The notes beneath the pieces are model-generated. The model was not told where the DNA came from. It searched no databases and worked only from the letters and a program-made list of their open reading frames with translations. DNA of 64,000 nt from Actinocrinis sp035946395 (GTDB taxonomy: Bacteria; Actinomycetota; Actinomycetes; Streptomycetales; Catenulisporaceae). The DNA is taken from contig NZ_DASYZI010000373.1 in the NCBI RefSeq assembly GCF_035946395.1, positions 1 through 64,000 of the forward strand, written 5' to 3'. Position 1 is the first letter of the stretch. Each line of letters starts with the position of its first letter. The position numbers and the translations under genes are program-made. Of this stretch, positions 35,356-43,979 are shown piece by piece.

Positions 35356-35985
35356 ATGCAGACTGCGACGACCAGCAACGGCGCACAGAAGCGGCAGGTA
35401 CTGGCGTCGTTGGCCGCCGAGGTTCCGGGACTGCGGCTCGGCGGGGCTCGAGCGCGGTTGTTCAGCTTCGCCGCGTGGCCACTGTGCGAGATGATCGCGC
35501 TGGTGCGCTATCGGTCGGCGTGGCGCGAGGAACCACGCGCGGCGATCCGGCGCACGGTGCTGCTCCTGCCGGTCGTGGTGCTGGTGTTCAGCGTCTCGGC
35601 CGGGTTGGGCGCGGCCGAACTGGCGATCGCGGCTCTGGTGATTGCCGTGCTGCTGGTCGGGCCGGGCTGGGTGCGCGTTATGGATGCTCGTCGCGCCGGG
35701 TTGTCGGTGCGCGCGATGGCGCCGCTCGAAGGCAGGGCGCGCATTGCCGCAGGGTTCTTCTGGGCGTATCCGCCGGGCCGCGGACAGGGCCGCCGGCTGA
35801 TGGGCGCGGTGCTGTCCGTGGCGGACGCGCACGGCGTGGTGATCGAGCTGCGTGCATCGTGCTGGCGCCTGGTGCGCCAGGTCTACGAGCCCGCCTGGTT
35901 CATGGTGCTGCCCGGCCAGGAACGGGCGGTGATGCCGAAGCTGCGCCGGGTGTCGAAGGCGAACACCGCGCAGCGCCGGACGTGA
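35356..35985 (+). CDS. Membrane protein with GNAT-like C-terminal domain
   Basis: This is a 209-residue protein. Two hydrophobic helices lie at about residues 67-83 and 87-105 (VLLLPVVVLVFSVSAGL and the following IAVLLVGPG stretch). The C-terminal half has an acetyl-CoA-loop-like GRGQGRRLMGAVLSVADAHG segment, resembling GNAT motif A. A membrane-tethered GNAT-like protein is unusual; I take it as a fold suggestion only. The GC-rich gene matches its neighbours in base use. Confidence 0.6.
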   Translation: MQTATTSNGAQKRQVLASLAAEVPGLRLGGARARLFSFAAWPLCEMIALVRYRSAWREEPRAAIRRTVLLLPVVVLVFSVSAGLGAAELAIAALVIAVLLVGPGWVRVMDARRAGLSVRAMAPLEGRARIAAGFFWAYPPGRGQGRRLMGAVLSVADAHGVVIELRASCWRLVRQVYEPAWFMVLPGQERAVMPKLRRVSKANTAQRRT

Positions 35986-36008
35986 ACCCGGCGCTGCGCG
36001 GTCGAGTC

Positions 36009-36506
36009 TCAGGCCAGGCGCAGGCGGCGGCGAGTGGAGCGCGCCATCTCGCGGTAGGCAGCGGCGGGCAGGTCGCACAGGTAGATGCCGAGCGCGAGCT
36101 GGTGGGCCAGGACGTAATCGTGCCCGAGCGCGTCTTCGGCTTCCAGCGCGGCGTCGAGCAGGAGGATGCCGCGCTCGCGTTGGCCGAGCGCGAGCGCGGC
36201 GAAGGCGGCGGCGGTGTAGGCGGCCACGGCGTGTTCCGCGGTTCGGGCTCCGTGGCCGAGTGCGAGGGTCAGGGCGAGCACCCGGCGCGCCCCGGACTCG
36301 CGGGCGCAGTAGGTGAGCAGGTAGTCCCGCGCGGCGTGGTTCAGCAGCGCGTCGCGCAGTTCGGCGCCGATCTGCGTGGCGTCGATCCGGTGGACGAGGG
36401 TTCGGCCGGTCATCGCGGCGTCGATCAGCGTGTGGTGGACTAGGTCGACGGGTGTGGGTGTGGGTGTGGGTGTGGGTGTGGGTGCGGGTTCGGTGAGGTG
36501 GGGCAT
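36009..36506 (-). CDS. Hypothetical protein with Thr-Pro repeat at the N-terminus
   Basis: This is a 165-residue protein from ATG 36506 with GAAAGA upstream. Residues 8-19 are a Thr-Pro dipeptide run encoded by a hexanucleotide tandem repeat. The rest is Ala/Leu-rich helices (residues 20-165) resembling a small TPR-like bundle. It is preceded about 82 nt upstream by the CAAGG-type repeat element 36588-36630. Function unknown. Confidence 0.65.
   Translation of the reverse strand: MPHLTEPAPTPTPTPTPTPVDLVHHTLIDAAMTGRTLVHRIDATQIGAELRDALLNHAARDYLLTYCARESGARRVLALTLALGHGARTAEHAVAAYTAAAFAALALGQRERGILLLDAALEAEDALGHDYVLAHQLALGIYLCDLPAAAYREMARSTRRRLRLA
36451..36486 (+). repeat. Hexanucleotide tandem repeat (GGTGTG)5 plus one variant
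   Basis: Five perfect GGTGTG units and one GGTGCG unit lie inside the start of gene 36009-36506. On the coding strand each unit adds one Pro-Thr pair, so gain or loss of units changes length without shifting frame. Confidence 0.9.
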
Positions 36507-36587
36507 GGGCGTCTTTCGAGCTGGGAGGTTCGGGCCGTGTGGCCCGCTGGCGGGCCACGGGCCAAGCGCGCCGGTCCGGTCTCGGGC

Positions 36588-36630
36588 CAAGGCTCGCGCG
36601 CAGCGCGACCGCGCAGCGGCTCCGGCCTTG
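36588..36630 (-). repeat. CAAGG-family inverted-repeat element, copy 1
   Basis: CAAGGC at 36588 and GCCTTG ending at 36630 bracket a core that on the minus strand reads CCGCTGCGCGG. It lies 82 nt upstream of the start of gene 36009-36506. Related copies are at 38742, 46689, 49412 and 56913, four of the five being 82-105 nt before a start. It may be a promoter operator, an mRNA leader structure or a dispersed repeat. Confidence 0.7.
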
Positions 36631-36937
36631 GCGCGGGGGCCGGGTGGTGTGCTTACCTCCAGGTCGCAGGCGGGCCGGTCCGCGACTCGCTCAGGTAGCG
36701 TCCGGCGGTAGTCGCCCGAGTCCGGCTGCACCTGCTCCGACGGGTGAGTTGTGCGGCTGAGTTTGCCCCTAGATCGATCGCGATCGGGCCCTGTGCGCCG
36801 ACAGACGGTCACAACCGCAGACGTAATCGACCCGCAATCAGGACACGAAGTGCGGCTCGGGCTACACGAGCGCCCCTGCCGCTAAGGTCGGCGTCGCGAC
36901 GGACCCGTCGCCGTCAGCAGTTGTCACGGGAGGGTGA

Positions 36938-37504
36938 ATGGGTAATCAAAACGCCAACATGCCCTCCGCGGGGCGCGGCCCCAAGACGAACTGGCCGAAG
37001 GTGGCTGCCATACTCAGCGCCGCGGCATCCGCGGTTGCCGTCCTGAGCTGGCTTGGAATATCAGGCGTCCCAAGCCCAGGCGCGCACCCCGCTGCGACTT
37101 CCAATCCCGGCGCTAACACCGTGCCCGATCCCGCTACTACCCAGACCGCCATCCACGTCATGAATTCATCCAACCCCAATGACACTGCCACTAACTTTGC
37201 CGGTCCAGCTGCGGCGCCGGCGGTCTGCTCACAGGTAGATGCGGTGGTCGCAACGTTCTACAGGGACGTGGGTACGACGAGGTACAGCGAGATTCAGGCG
37301 GCTGAACGTGCGCTAACGGTGCTTGCTCAAATCGAAGCTGGTGGATCTCAACTCACTCCCGCGGTCAGCGCGGACCTCCAGGCCGTCGATAACGACTTTC
37401 AGCAGTTGTACGGAGAGGTGGGCAACAGTGCCTTCTACAACCAGGCACTTGCTCAACTCGGCGTCGACTACCGGCAGTTTCAGTCGGACTGCGGGAGCAG
37501 CTAA
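36938..37504 (+). CDS. Membrane-anchored or secreted hypothetical protein
   Basis: This is a 188-residue protein from ATG 36938 with a GGGAGGGTGA site. A basic N-terminus is followed by a hydrophobic helix at about residues 22-42, then a low-complexity Ala/Pro/Ser/Thr linker. The extracytoplasmic domain of residues 90-188 has two Cys near its ends (about residue 97 and 185), which may pair as a disulfide. Codon use is less G/C-biased than its neighbours, suggesting a different origin. Function unknown. Confidence 0.7.
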   Translation: MGNQNANMPSAGRGPKTNWPKVAAILSAAASAVAVLSWLGISGVPSPGAHPAATSNPGANTVPDPATTQTAIHVMNSSNPNDTATNFAGPAAAPAVCSQVDAVVATFYRDVGTTRYSEIQAAERALTVLAQIEAGGSQLTPAVSADLQAVDNDFQQLYGEVGNSAFYNQALAQLGVDYRQFQSDCGSS

Positions 37505-37800
37505 TCTGCGGCCGAGATTCGAGCTGCCTGAGCGATGAAGCCGGGCTGGGCAGATACCGGCCCATCCTGCCTCGCGGAGGTGATGCCGCGCGATCTTGGG
37601 GCAATGAGACGCGGACGGGACATCGGCGCTCCGCAGGGCAGCCACACCCGACCTGCGGAATGCACGGGCGGGTCGGATTCACGCTCGTGGTAGGGCCAAA
37701 GAAAAGCTACGGCCGACACGCGCTGCACGCCGAGAACATGCGGTATTCGGCTGGCTGGGCGGTCTCCGTGCCGCCCGCGAGACCCGCCTGCGGATGAGCG

Positions 37801-38229
37801 TTAGGCCGAGTGGAGCAGCAGGCAGCGCACGGCGCCTGCGGCGTAGCCGTCGAGGTGTTCGGGCACGTACGGCAGCTGCGCGCCGGTGCCGCAGGCGTCG
37901 TTGAGCAGCAGGCGCATTTCGCGCAGGTCTCTGGGGTCGTAGCGGCCGAAGTGCGCGGCCAGGTCGACGGGCAGCTCGGGAAGCGGCTGGCCGTCGTGCT
38001 CGGCGAAGTCGTAGACCTGGGCGCCGTCGGCGCCCAGGGCGAGCGCGAGGTACCGGCCTTCGTCGACGCTGTCGAGGCTCACCGTGACGTACGAGGCGGT
38101 CGGGTACATCGCGCGTAGCGCACGGCTGAGCAGTCCGAACAACCGGTAGCCCAGGGTGTTGAGCGCGAGTCGTTGCGCGTCGAACTCGTCGGCCAGGGCA
38201 ACGCCGTTGGAAGGGGCGGGCGTGGACAT
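37801..38229 (-). CDS. Hypothetical protein
   Basis: This is a 142-residue protein from ATG 38229 with AAGGAG upstream. It mixes strands and helices with a YVTVSLDSVDEGRYLALAL core and an acidic C-terminal half. No family was recognised. It is downstream of the SSB-like gene on the same strand, separated by a strong hairpin. It is convergent with 36938-37504; the intervening 296 nt show no gene or clear terminator. Confidence 0.65.
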   Translation of the reverse strand: MSTPAPSNGVALADEFDAQRLALNTLGYRLFGLLSRALRAMYPTASYVTVSLDSVDEGRYLALALGADGAQVYDFAEHDGQPLPELPVDLAAHFGRYDPRDLREMRLLLNDACGTGAQLPYVPEHLDGYAAGAVRCLLLHSA

Positions 38230-38294
38230 GACGCTCCTTGCGTAAGAAAGGGAAGAGACGATCAACGCCCCGACACCGCGCGGCGAGGCGGGCT

Positions 38295-38322
38295 GGCCGG
38301 GCCACCCGTGGGCGGCCCGGCC
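38295..38322 (-). terminator. 9-bp hairpin after the SSB-like gene
   Basis: GGCCGGGCC at 38295-38303 pairs with GGCCCGGCC at 38314-38322, with further pairing in the loop. It begins 8 nt past the SSB-like stop and precedes the next gene. It is probably a terminator or processing structure. Confidence 0.6.
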
Positions 38323-38329
38323 GCCGGGG

Positions 38330-38656
38330 TCATACAGGCAGCGGTTCGACGGTCAGCGTGTTGAGCAGGCGCAGGCGCGGGCCGGGCCCGGTGGGTGCGT
38401 TGAGCACCGGGCTGCCCTGGACGACGACGCGCAAGCCGCGCTTGACCTGGTCGAACATGTAGTCGGCCACCAAGCCGCGCGCGGCGGTGCACTGGATCTG
38501 GACGGTGCGCGGCTGCGCGGGAGCCCCGGGAGTCGCAGCGAGGAGCAGGGTGGTGGCCAGGGTGATGCAGGCTACGCCCCCGCCGCCGGGCAGCGGGCGC
38601 AGGCGGGCGTCTTGGGTGACGGTGCCGGTCAAGGTGACGGGTCGGGTCGCGGGCAT
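38330..38656 (-). CDS. SSB-like OB-fold protein
   Basis: This is a 108-residue protein. The start VTLTGTVTQDARLRPLPGG and the later FDQVKRGLRVVVQG segment follow the strand order of single-stranded DNA-binding proteins, with the acidic SSB tail missing. It is shorter and more diverged than the SSB at 48885-49307. It may bind single-stranded DNA during transfer or inhibit or modulate the full SSB. A CAAGG-type element lies 86 nt upstream. Confidence 0.6.
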   Translation of the reverse strand: MPATRPVTLTGTVTQDARLRPLPGGGGVACITLATTLLLAATPGAPAQPRTVQIQCTAARGLVADYMFDQVKRGLRVVVQGSPVLNAPTGPGPRLRLLNTLTVEPLPV

Positions 38657-38741
38657 CGCGGGTCCTTGTCTGTCTCGGGCCGCCGTGCGGTCCTCGTGGG
38701 GTTGACAGACCAGGTCAAAGCTCGCGCGGGCGGCGGGTGGG

Positions 38742-38781
38742 CAAGGCTCGGCGCAGCCGACCGCGCAGCGGCTTGGCCTTG
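38742..38781 (-). repeat. CAAGG-family inverted-repeat element, copy 2
   Basis: CAAGGC at 38742-38747 and GCCTTG at 38776-38781 enclose the CCGCTGCGCGG core on the minus strand. It lies 86 nt before the SSB-like gene's start. The surrounding 38657-38944 contains no gene. Confidence 0.7.
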
Positions 38782-38944
38782 ACGCGCGCCGCCCGGGGGT
38801 GCTGACCTGCTCGGGCGGGCAACCTCCGAGGACGCGCAGGTGCCCGGGGCATCAAAGCCCTGAAGATGACCGCGGACTGCGGCGTCGAGCGGCCCGTTGC
38901 GAAGACCGACCTGCGCCTGCCCAGCGACTGGTGAATGCGGACTG

Positions 38945-40156
38945 CTACCCGTCGCCGACCCGCCGCTGCGCGGCGACTGTCGTCATCTCGAACTGGATCG
39001 GCACGCCGTGTCGCGCCGGTGGCTGGTCGTCGCCCAGAGCCAGGAGCGACCACGTTCGGCGCAACTCAGCCGCCAGGGAGACGTCCTCGGTGGTTACCGC
39101 GAGCTGAGCGTCTCCGATCAAGTGCTGAATCCGTTCGTAGGCAGTGATGCGCGTCTTCGTGTCGAGCCTGCTGAAGATGCCCTCCATGATGAGGAAGGTC
39201 GGTTCGACCTCGGCGTGGCGACGAGCTAGCGCGGCTGCGAACTCCGCCACCACAAACAGTTTCGTGATGTGGCCCCAGTCGTCCGTCCGGATGTTGCCGT
39301 GCCACTCCACTGCGCTCTTCACGGAATCCCCGTCTACATCGATGCGTCTGACGGCGCCGTCGCGGCTGGGCAGTTCGCTCAGGATCCCCTTCGTCGCGCT
39401 CACGCTGAGCTGAAAGAGACTCGCAAGGTCAGACACCGTTAGCGGCGACAACTGTGGGCACCGGTCGTCGAGATAGATCGTCTTGAAGGGGCGAGCCACA
39501 TAGGGCACGGCGACCCCGTCCAGCACGTGCTTGACCTCGCCCGCGCGGCCCCGCGTGTTCACCTCGTGCGTCAAGGGGTTGAACCATCGGACGGCGAAGT
39601 CGATGTCGGTCTGTCTCGACAACGCGGCGACATGATCGGCGTCGGCGACGCTGGAGATGAGCCGCGACAAGACGGTCTTGCCCGAGCCGATGTTCCCGTA
39701 GATCACGTTGCACATCCCGAAGTCGAACCGCCGGCCCGACAGCGTGGCCGGCGCAGAGTGGATCGCGATCGTGTCGACAAGGCCGAAGCCGTCGAACGCG
39801 ATCCCGCCGTTGACCTCGGCCCCCGTACGCGCCTCGTGCAGGCGCTTCCAGGCGCGCAACTGTGCGACTGAGTAGATCCCCTCGCTGTCGTCGTCGATCG
39901 CCTTGCCGTGCACGTAGCAGCACCAGATCCCGTTGGCGAAAGAGCTGCGCTCGGCGTTGGAGAGCCCGCCGGTTCCGCGCGGCCCACGTTCGGCTGCCGC
40001 GTAGATGTGGGCGGCCATGCCGGTGCGCACGACGGCGCTCGGGCTGGAGCCAGGTCCGATGGTCCGTACCCCACACCTCGGGACGGAGCATTGGAAGCCC
40101 GCGCGCTCGGCGAGCATCCTGCGCGTCGCGGCAGAAAACCCGGCACGTCCGCTCAT
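38945..40156 (-). CDS. HNH-like zinc domain fused to an ABC/SMC-type ATPase (putative defence protein)
   Basis: This is a 403-residue protein. Residues 15-110 match an HNH-derived pattern: C..P.C (Cys23, Cys28), AAHIYAAAERGPR, SFANGIWCCYVH and AIDDD. Residues 145-390 form an ATPase with Walker A YGNIGSGKT near residue 154 and a Walker B-like LIMEGIFSRLD followed by a D-loop-like stretch. Septu defence uses a separate ATPase (PtuA) and HNH nuclease (PtuB); here similar parts sit in one chain. The HNH catalytic His pair is incomplete to my eye, so nuclease activity is uncertain. Confidence 0.7.
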   Translation of the reverse strand: MSGRAGFSAATRRMLAERAGFQCSVPRCGVRTIGPGSSPSAVVRTGMAAHIYAAAERGPRGTGGLSNAERSSFANGIWCCYVHGKAIDDDSEGIYSVAQLRAWKRLHEARTGAEVNGGIAFDGFGLVDTIAIHSAPATLSGRRFDFGMCNVIYGNIGSGKTVLSRLISSVADADHVAALSRQTDIDFAVRWFNPLTHEVNTRGRAGEVKHVLDGVAVPYVARPFKTIYLDDRCPQLSPLTVSDLASLFQLSVSATKGILSELPSRDGAVRRIDVDGDSVKSAVEWHGNIRTDDWGHITKLFVVAEFAAALARRHAEVEPTFLIMEGIFSRLDTKTRITAYERIQHLIGDAQLAVTTEDVSLAAELRRTWSLLALGDDQPPARHGVPIQFEMTTVAAQRRVGDG

Positions 40157-40313
40157 GTCGTCATCCCCTGGTGTGTGCTGGCCTGCCCGTTGAGGCGCAA
40201 GGCGTCACTGCTCTGGGACTGGTCTCGTCGAGAGTGTGGCAGGACCGTGTGACACCACGCACTGGACCTTCGGCGACTGCGCTCCGGACACGCTGGCGGC
40301 CTCGAAAGAGATA

Positions 40314-40329
40314 TCGAACGTAGGTTCGA
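40314..40329. promoter_or_regulatory. LexA (SOS) box TCGAAC-GTAG-GTTCGA
   Basis: This is a perfect match to the actinobacterial LexA operator TCGAAC-N4-GTTCGA. It lies 13 nt before ATG 40343 and 158 nt before the divergent HNH-ATPase start. It should place one or both genes under DNA-damage control. Confidence 0.8.
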
Positions 40330-40342
40330 TAGTCTGCGCTGC

Positions 40343-40678
40343 ATGTCCCAGTCTTTGCGCTTCGGCCCGCACCCGCCGGACCTCCAGCCGGCAGCCGACG
40401 CCGCGCCGAAGGACGGGTACGCCCGGTTGGAACGGCGCGACTTCCAGATCGTTCGCGCTCGCGTTGCGGGAGAGTGGAAACTCGGCGTGCTGCGCGAGTG
40501 GCGCAGGGGCAAGCACGGCCGCGCGGTGCGTATCGAGTTCCCGGACCCGCGCAGCCCGAGCAGATCGCGCGACGTCTGGTTCCGGTTTGAGCCTGCGAGT
40601 GTCGATCCTGTGGCGGTGGATCCCGAGACCGGGATCGTTCTACTACTGCCGCCAAGGCTGCGCGGCGGCGCGGCGTAA
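40343..40678 (+). CDS. Small hypothetical protein under a LexA box
   Basis: This is a 111-residue protein from ATG 40343. No ribosome site is seen and a TAGTCT -10-like box lies 7 nt before the ATG, so the mRNA may be leaderless. Sequence is basic and beta-rich (FQIVRARVAGEWKLGVL, VWFRFEPASVDPVAVD). No family was recognised. The perfect LexA operator overlaps its promoter, pointing to SOS induction. Confidence 0.65.
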   Translation: MSQSLRFGPHPPDLQPAADAAPKDGYARLERRDFQIVRARVAGEWKLGVLREWRRGKHGRAVRIEFPDPRSPSRSRDVWFRFEPASVDPVAVDPETGIVLLLPPRLRGGAA

Positions 40679-40967
40679 CGGTCCGCGCCGCGCCGATAGG
40701 TGCCGTGAGGCGCGTTCGACGTGCGTGCCACCACGCGGGCCGAGGTGATGCGGTAGTCCGGATAGACGAAGGTACGGGACGGTCAGGCGCTTGGCGTTTA
40801 TGCGCATGACTTCGTGCCAGGTCCATTCGATACACGTGAAATCGCCCAGGCGGACGTGCGTCTTCGACTACGGCTCGATGTCGGCATCGCATTCGTCCTG
40901 GGGCGCTCTGGCTGATCGGACGGCATTGCTCGGCCGCGACCCGGGCTGGTCTGGCAGACTCGGGCGG

Positions 40968-41882
40968 GTGGTGCACTGGTGGGAGCGGGCTTCGGCCGAG
41001 CAGATCGCGCAGCGTACGCACCGGGTCTCCCGGCGGCTGCTGCGCGCGCAGGCGGCCGGGCCCGAGGTTTTCCGGCAGGTGTTCGCCGAGGTCTCCAGCG
41101 AGGACGGGATGCTGGTCTACCTGCTCGGTTCCTGGGCGAACCTGGTTGCGGGGCACGCCGGGCGCACTGGGGCGCAAGTGGTGGACGCCCGCGTGGCCGG
41201 TCGCCCCGGGTGGGCGCGGTACCTGTCCGACCTCATCGACGCCGGCGCGGACGGGCCGCGGCTGAAGAGCGCGGTGGAGGCGGTGCTGCTGCACATCCCC
41301 GCGGACGAGGACATCCTTGCGCTCACGGCGGCGCTGGCCGCCGAGGTGATCGAGGTTTACACGGCCTGCGGCGGGCCTCAGCGCCTGGCCGAGGTGATCA
41401 GCGTGGTGGCGCCGCAGCTGGCCGAGCACGGGATCAGCGCGCTGGGCGCGCCGCTGGGCTACCTGCTGGCGGCCACGGCGCTGGGGAACGGGTCGGCGGC
41501 GGCGCACCTGCTGCCCCGGTTGCAGGCTCGCGCCGTTCCGGTGGTCGTGGCGCTGGCGCAGTTGGCCGCGCGCGCCAAGGGCGAGGGGCGCTCGGTGGTG
41601 CGTCTGGACCCGGACGGGGTGCCCGCGGAGTTGTTCGACGTCGAGCAGTTGCCGCTGCTGGCCGACGCCGAGGACGCCCAGAACGATGTGCGGCTGATCG
41701 CGCTGTACGACCAGGGCATCGAGGCGGCCCGGCGGGGCGATCAGGCCGCAAGCGCGGCGTTCGCCGCGCGGGTGCGCTCGCTGCCCGGGGAGCAGGCGGC
41801 GCTGCTGACCGAGCAGGCGGTCACCTCCACCGCGCTGTTCATCGGCCAGACCTGGTCGAGCGGATCAGCCCTCGAACCCTGA
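40968..41882 (+). CDS. Alpha-helical hypothetical protein
   Basis: The protein has 304 residues from GTG 40968; the frame is open from 40791 and ATG 40878 is an alternative. A CAGACT box 7 nt before the GTG would allow a leaderless start. It is wholly helical in appearance and Ala/Leu-rich (residues 60-300), with Arg clusters at the N-terminus. No motif was recognised. It precedes 41917-42714 by 34 nt on the same strand. Confidence 0.6.
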   Translation: MVHWWERASAEQIAQRTHRVSRRLLRAQAAGPEVFRQVFAEVSSEDGMLVYLLGSWANLVAGHAGRTGAQVVDARVAGRPGWARYLSDLIDAGADGPRLKSAVEAVLLHIPADEDILALTAALAAEVIEVYTACGGPQRLAEVISVVAPQLAEHGISALGAPLGYLLAATALGNGSAAAHLLPRLQARAVPVVVALAQLAARAKGEGRSVVRLDPDGVPAELFDVEQLPLLADAEDAQNDVRLIALYDQGIEAARRGDQAASAAFAARVRSLPGEQAALLTEQAVTSTALFIGQTWSSGSALEP

Positions 41883-41916
41883 GTTCGTCGCCGCCCCGCG
41901 CGGGTTATGCCGGACC

Positions 41917-42714
41917 GTGGTCATACTGGTGTCGCGGGCCGGCGGGCGGGAGGTGGTCGGCGTGGAGCATCCGATGCTCGCCCTGTACCCCGGCGCGCGG
42001 GTACCGGCGGCGATGATCGACGCCCACGCGGTCGGCGACGACGCAGGCGGCCGGGTACTGGCCGTGCACCTGACCCGCTACCCGCTCGATCCACCCGACC
42101 AGCGATACCAGCGCCCCGACTCACTGCTCTGGCTGCACCTGGCCGCCGTCGTGCCCGAGCCGTGGCAGACGATCAGCGAGCGCATCCCCGCGAACTACAA
42201 CCGGGAGCACCGCGCGCGTCTGCGCGACCAATGGATCCAGCAAGACCGGTTGGTGAGCTTCGCCGACGTGGTGGTCACTCACGCCCGGGAGCAGCCTCCG
42301 CTGCTGGTGCTCGACGCCGCGATGAGCAAGGGCGCCCCCAGCGCCGTCGGCGTCGTCATCGACGAGCGCACCTGCCTGGTCGGCCTGCGCACCCGCGAGG
42401 AGGCCCGCGTACAGGAGACGCGCGGCTACGCGGTGGTCATGACAGCCGACGGCCCGCAGCCCGGCCCGGTCGCCCTGTACGCCAGCGCCCTGCTGGGCTG
42501 GAAGCAATGGTGGCTTGATCGCGCCGACGAACTCTCGGACCGGCCCGTCTCGCTCGACCGTCTGCCACCCCCGCCGCTCGAACTGGACGTCGTCGAGGCC
42601 TGGACACCCCACCGGGTGCATCTGGAGGCGCCCGAACACGCCCGCTGGCCCGCCCGTCCCCTTCGGCCGCGCCGCATCGGCCTCGACTGGCTGGACGAAC
42701 CCGGCCTGCTCTAG
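41917..42714 (+). CDS. Hypothetical protein
   Basis: This is a 265-residue protein from GTG 41917. It is a mixed alpha/beta protein with a hydrophobic core strand (VVVTHAREQPPLLVLDAAM) and a C-terminal tail rich in Pro and Arg (residues 225-265). Not recognised. It is probably co-transcribed with 40968-41882. Positions 42715-42875 after it hold a likely promoter (TAGCCT about 7 nt before GTG 42876) for the endonuclease gene. Confidence 0.6.
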   Translation: MVILVSRAGGREVVGVEHPMLALYPGARVPAAMIDAHAVGDDAGGRVLAVHLTRYPLDPPDQRYQRPDSLLWLHLAAVVPEPWQTISERIPANYNREHRARLRDQWIQQDRLVSFADVVVTHAREQPPLLVLDAAMSKGAPSAVGVVIDERTCLVGLRTREEARVQETRGYAVVMTADGPQPGPVALYASALLGWKQWWLDRADELSDRPVSLDRLPPPPLELDVVEAWTPHRVHLEAPEHARWPARPLRPRRIGLDWLDEPGLL

Positions 42715-42875
42715 GTCCTGTATCCAGCGGTGCTGTTCGCAGGCCGTGTCGTGGTGAGATGCTCGCTCTACGCGGGGTCTCGCCACACAGCCCTGTCAGC
42801 GGACGGACGAGCCTGTGGGTGATCGGTCCAGGGCAGCGTTCGGCGTATGTCAGAGCTGTGTCCTAGCCTGCGCGG

Positions 42876-43583
42876 GTGACTGATCCTCAGCCCGCATGCC
42901 ATCTCTGGGACGCGCCGGACGTGGCCGAACTCGGGCCGCCGGTTCTCGCTGCCCCCTGGTGGGGCCTTAAGGGGCAGATGCGTGCGACGCTGGAGGCGTA
43001 CCAGCAGGGCCGGTGCGCCGTCTGCGGTGAGGCGGCCCCGATAAACTTCGACCACTGCCACGACGCTGGCTTGGTACGCGGTCTGCTGTGCCGGCGCTGC
43101 AACCCAGCTGAGGGCCGCGACCGCAGGTGGGATGCGCGGTTGGTCGCGTACCGGCTCAGGCCGCCGGCAGTGCTCCTCGGCGCCACGGTGCCGTACTGTC
43201 GCGAGCTGGTCAGACAGTCCTTCTGCTCCGCAGTGGAGATCGGCGGCCCGTGTCAGCTCGACTTCAGGCCGCGCCAGCCCGCGCAGGCGGCGCAGTACCT
43301 TGCCGAGCACGCCGCCGCGAGCTGCCTGGATGCCTGGAAGCGGGCGCACGGTCCGTGGCAGGGTATGGGCAGAGTGCCCCGCGGCCTGCTGCACGCCTGG
43401 TTCGACGCGCCCAAGACGACTGTCACCGGGTGGATATCCAAGCGTGCCTCCAACCACTTCCCCTACCCCGGCGACGACCGTCTCTATGACGAACAGGCCT
43501 TGCGGCGCTGGGGCGCGCAGAATGGCCTGCTCGACGACCACGGGCTGCCAAGGACCAGTTACCGCAGGAGGCCAGGCGGGTAA
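42876..43583 (+). CDS. Endonuclease VII-like HNH nuclease
   Basis: This is a 235-residue protein. Residues 46-80 carry the recombination endonuclease VII zinc/active-site pattern: CAVCGEAAPINFDHCHDAG then VRGLLCRRCN. The C-terminal part is unlike phage T4 endonuclease VII, with GWISKRASNHFPYPG suggesting a winged-helix or DNA-binding module. It probably cuts branched or foreign DNA. It may be leaderless, given the -10-like TAGCCT just before GTG 42876. Confidence 0.85.
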   Translation: MTDPQPACHLWDAPDVAELGPPVLAAPWWGLKGQMRATLEAYQQGRCAVCGEAAPINFDHCHDAGLVRGLLCRRCNPAEGRDRRWDARLVAYRLRPPAVLLGATVPYCRELVRQSFCSAVEIGGPCQLDFRPRQPAQAAQYLAEHAAASCLDAWKRAHGPWQGMGRVPRGLLHAWFDAPKTTVTGWISKRASNHFPYPGDDRLYDEQALRRWGAQNGLLDDHGLPRTSYRRRPGG

Positions 43584-43759
43584 AGCCGCTTTGCTGGCGC
43601 GGCGGCGGGCGGGTCAGACGAGAACTCGCAGCGGCGCATGTGGTGGCAACCTGCGCCCGCCGACATGACGATGAAAACGATGGGCCGCGGGCAGGACAGG
43701 ACCCACGCGGTTCCGGCCGAGCCCACGTCCGCGCTGGTGCAGAACCTGCAACTACTCAT
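43559..43759 (-). CDS. Small Cys-rich protein
   Basis: ATG 43759 follows a GGGGAAG site and opens 66 codons with high G/C third bases, ending inside the endonuclease gene by 25 nt. Cys pairs (SCRFC near the start, then C, C and RRC later) suggest a small zinc-binding protein. The remaining part of 43584-43979 shows no other gene; it contains a tandem CGGACAGTCT repeat near 43800-43820. Confidence 0.45.
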   Translation of the reverse strand: MSSCRFCTSADVGSAGTAWVLSCPRPIVFIVMSAGAGCHHMRRCEFSSDPPAAAPAKRLYPPGLLR

Positions 43760-43979
43760 AGGTCTTCCCCGAGCCGGGAGCTTCCTCATGTCACGGGTCG
43801 GACAGTCTCGGACAGTCTCGCGGGACATGTCGCGTGGGCGTGCCCAAGGTGGTTGTCCCCCACGTCACCGGCGTTGAGGATGGTGCGTCAGGGAACTGCG
43901 CCCGGTTGCCGCGGCGGCCCGCCAAAGCCAGTCGCCTGTCACCAGACGGCTATTGTATTTCACTGCTCAAGGAGCCCAC

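Noticed and set aside
40161..41507. 448-residue minus-strand frame
   Set aside because: Antisense to the plus-strand gene 40968-41882 and of low-complexity Arg/Pro composition.
43798..43822. CRISPR-like or satellite repeat
   Set aside because: Only two adjacent copies of a CGGACAGTCT unit, with no spacers.
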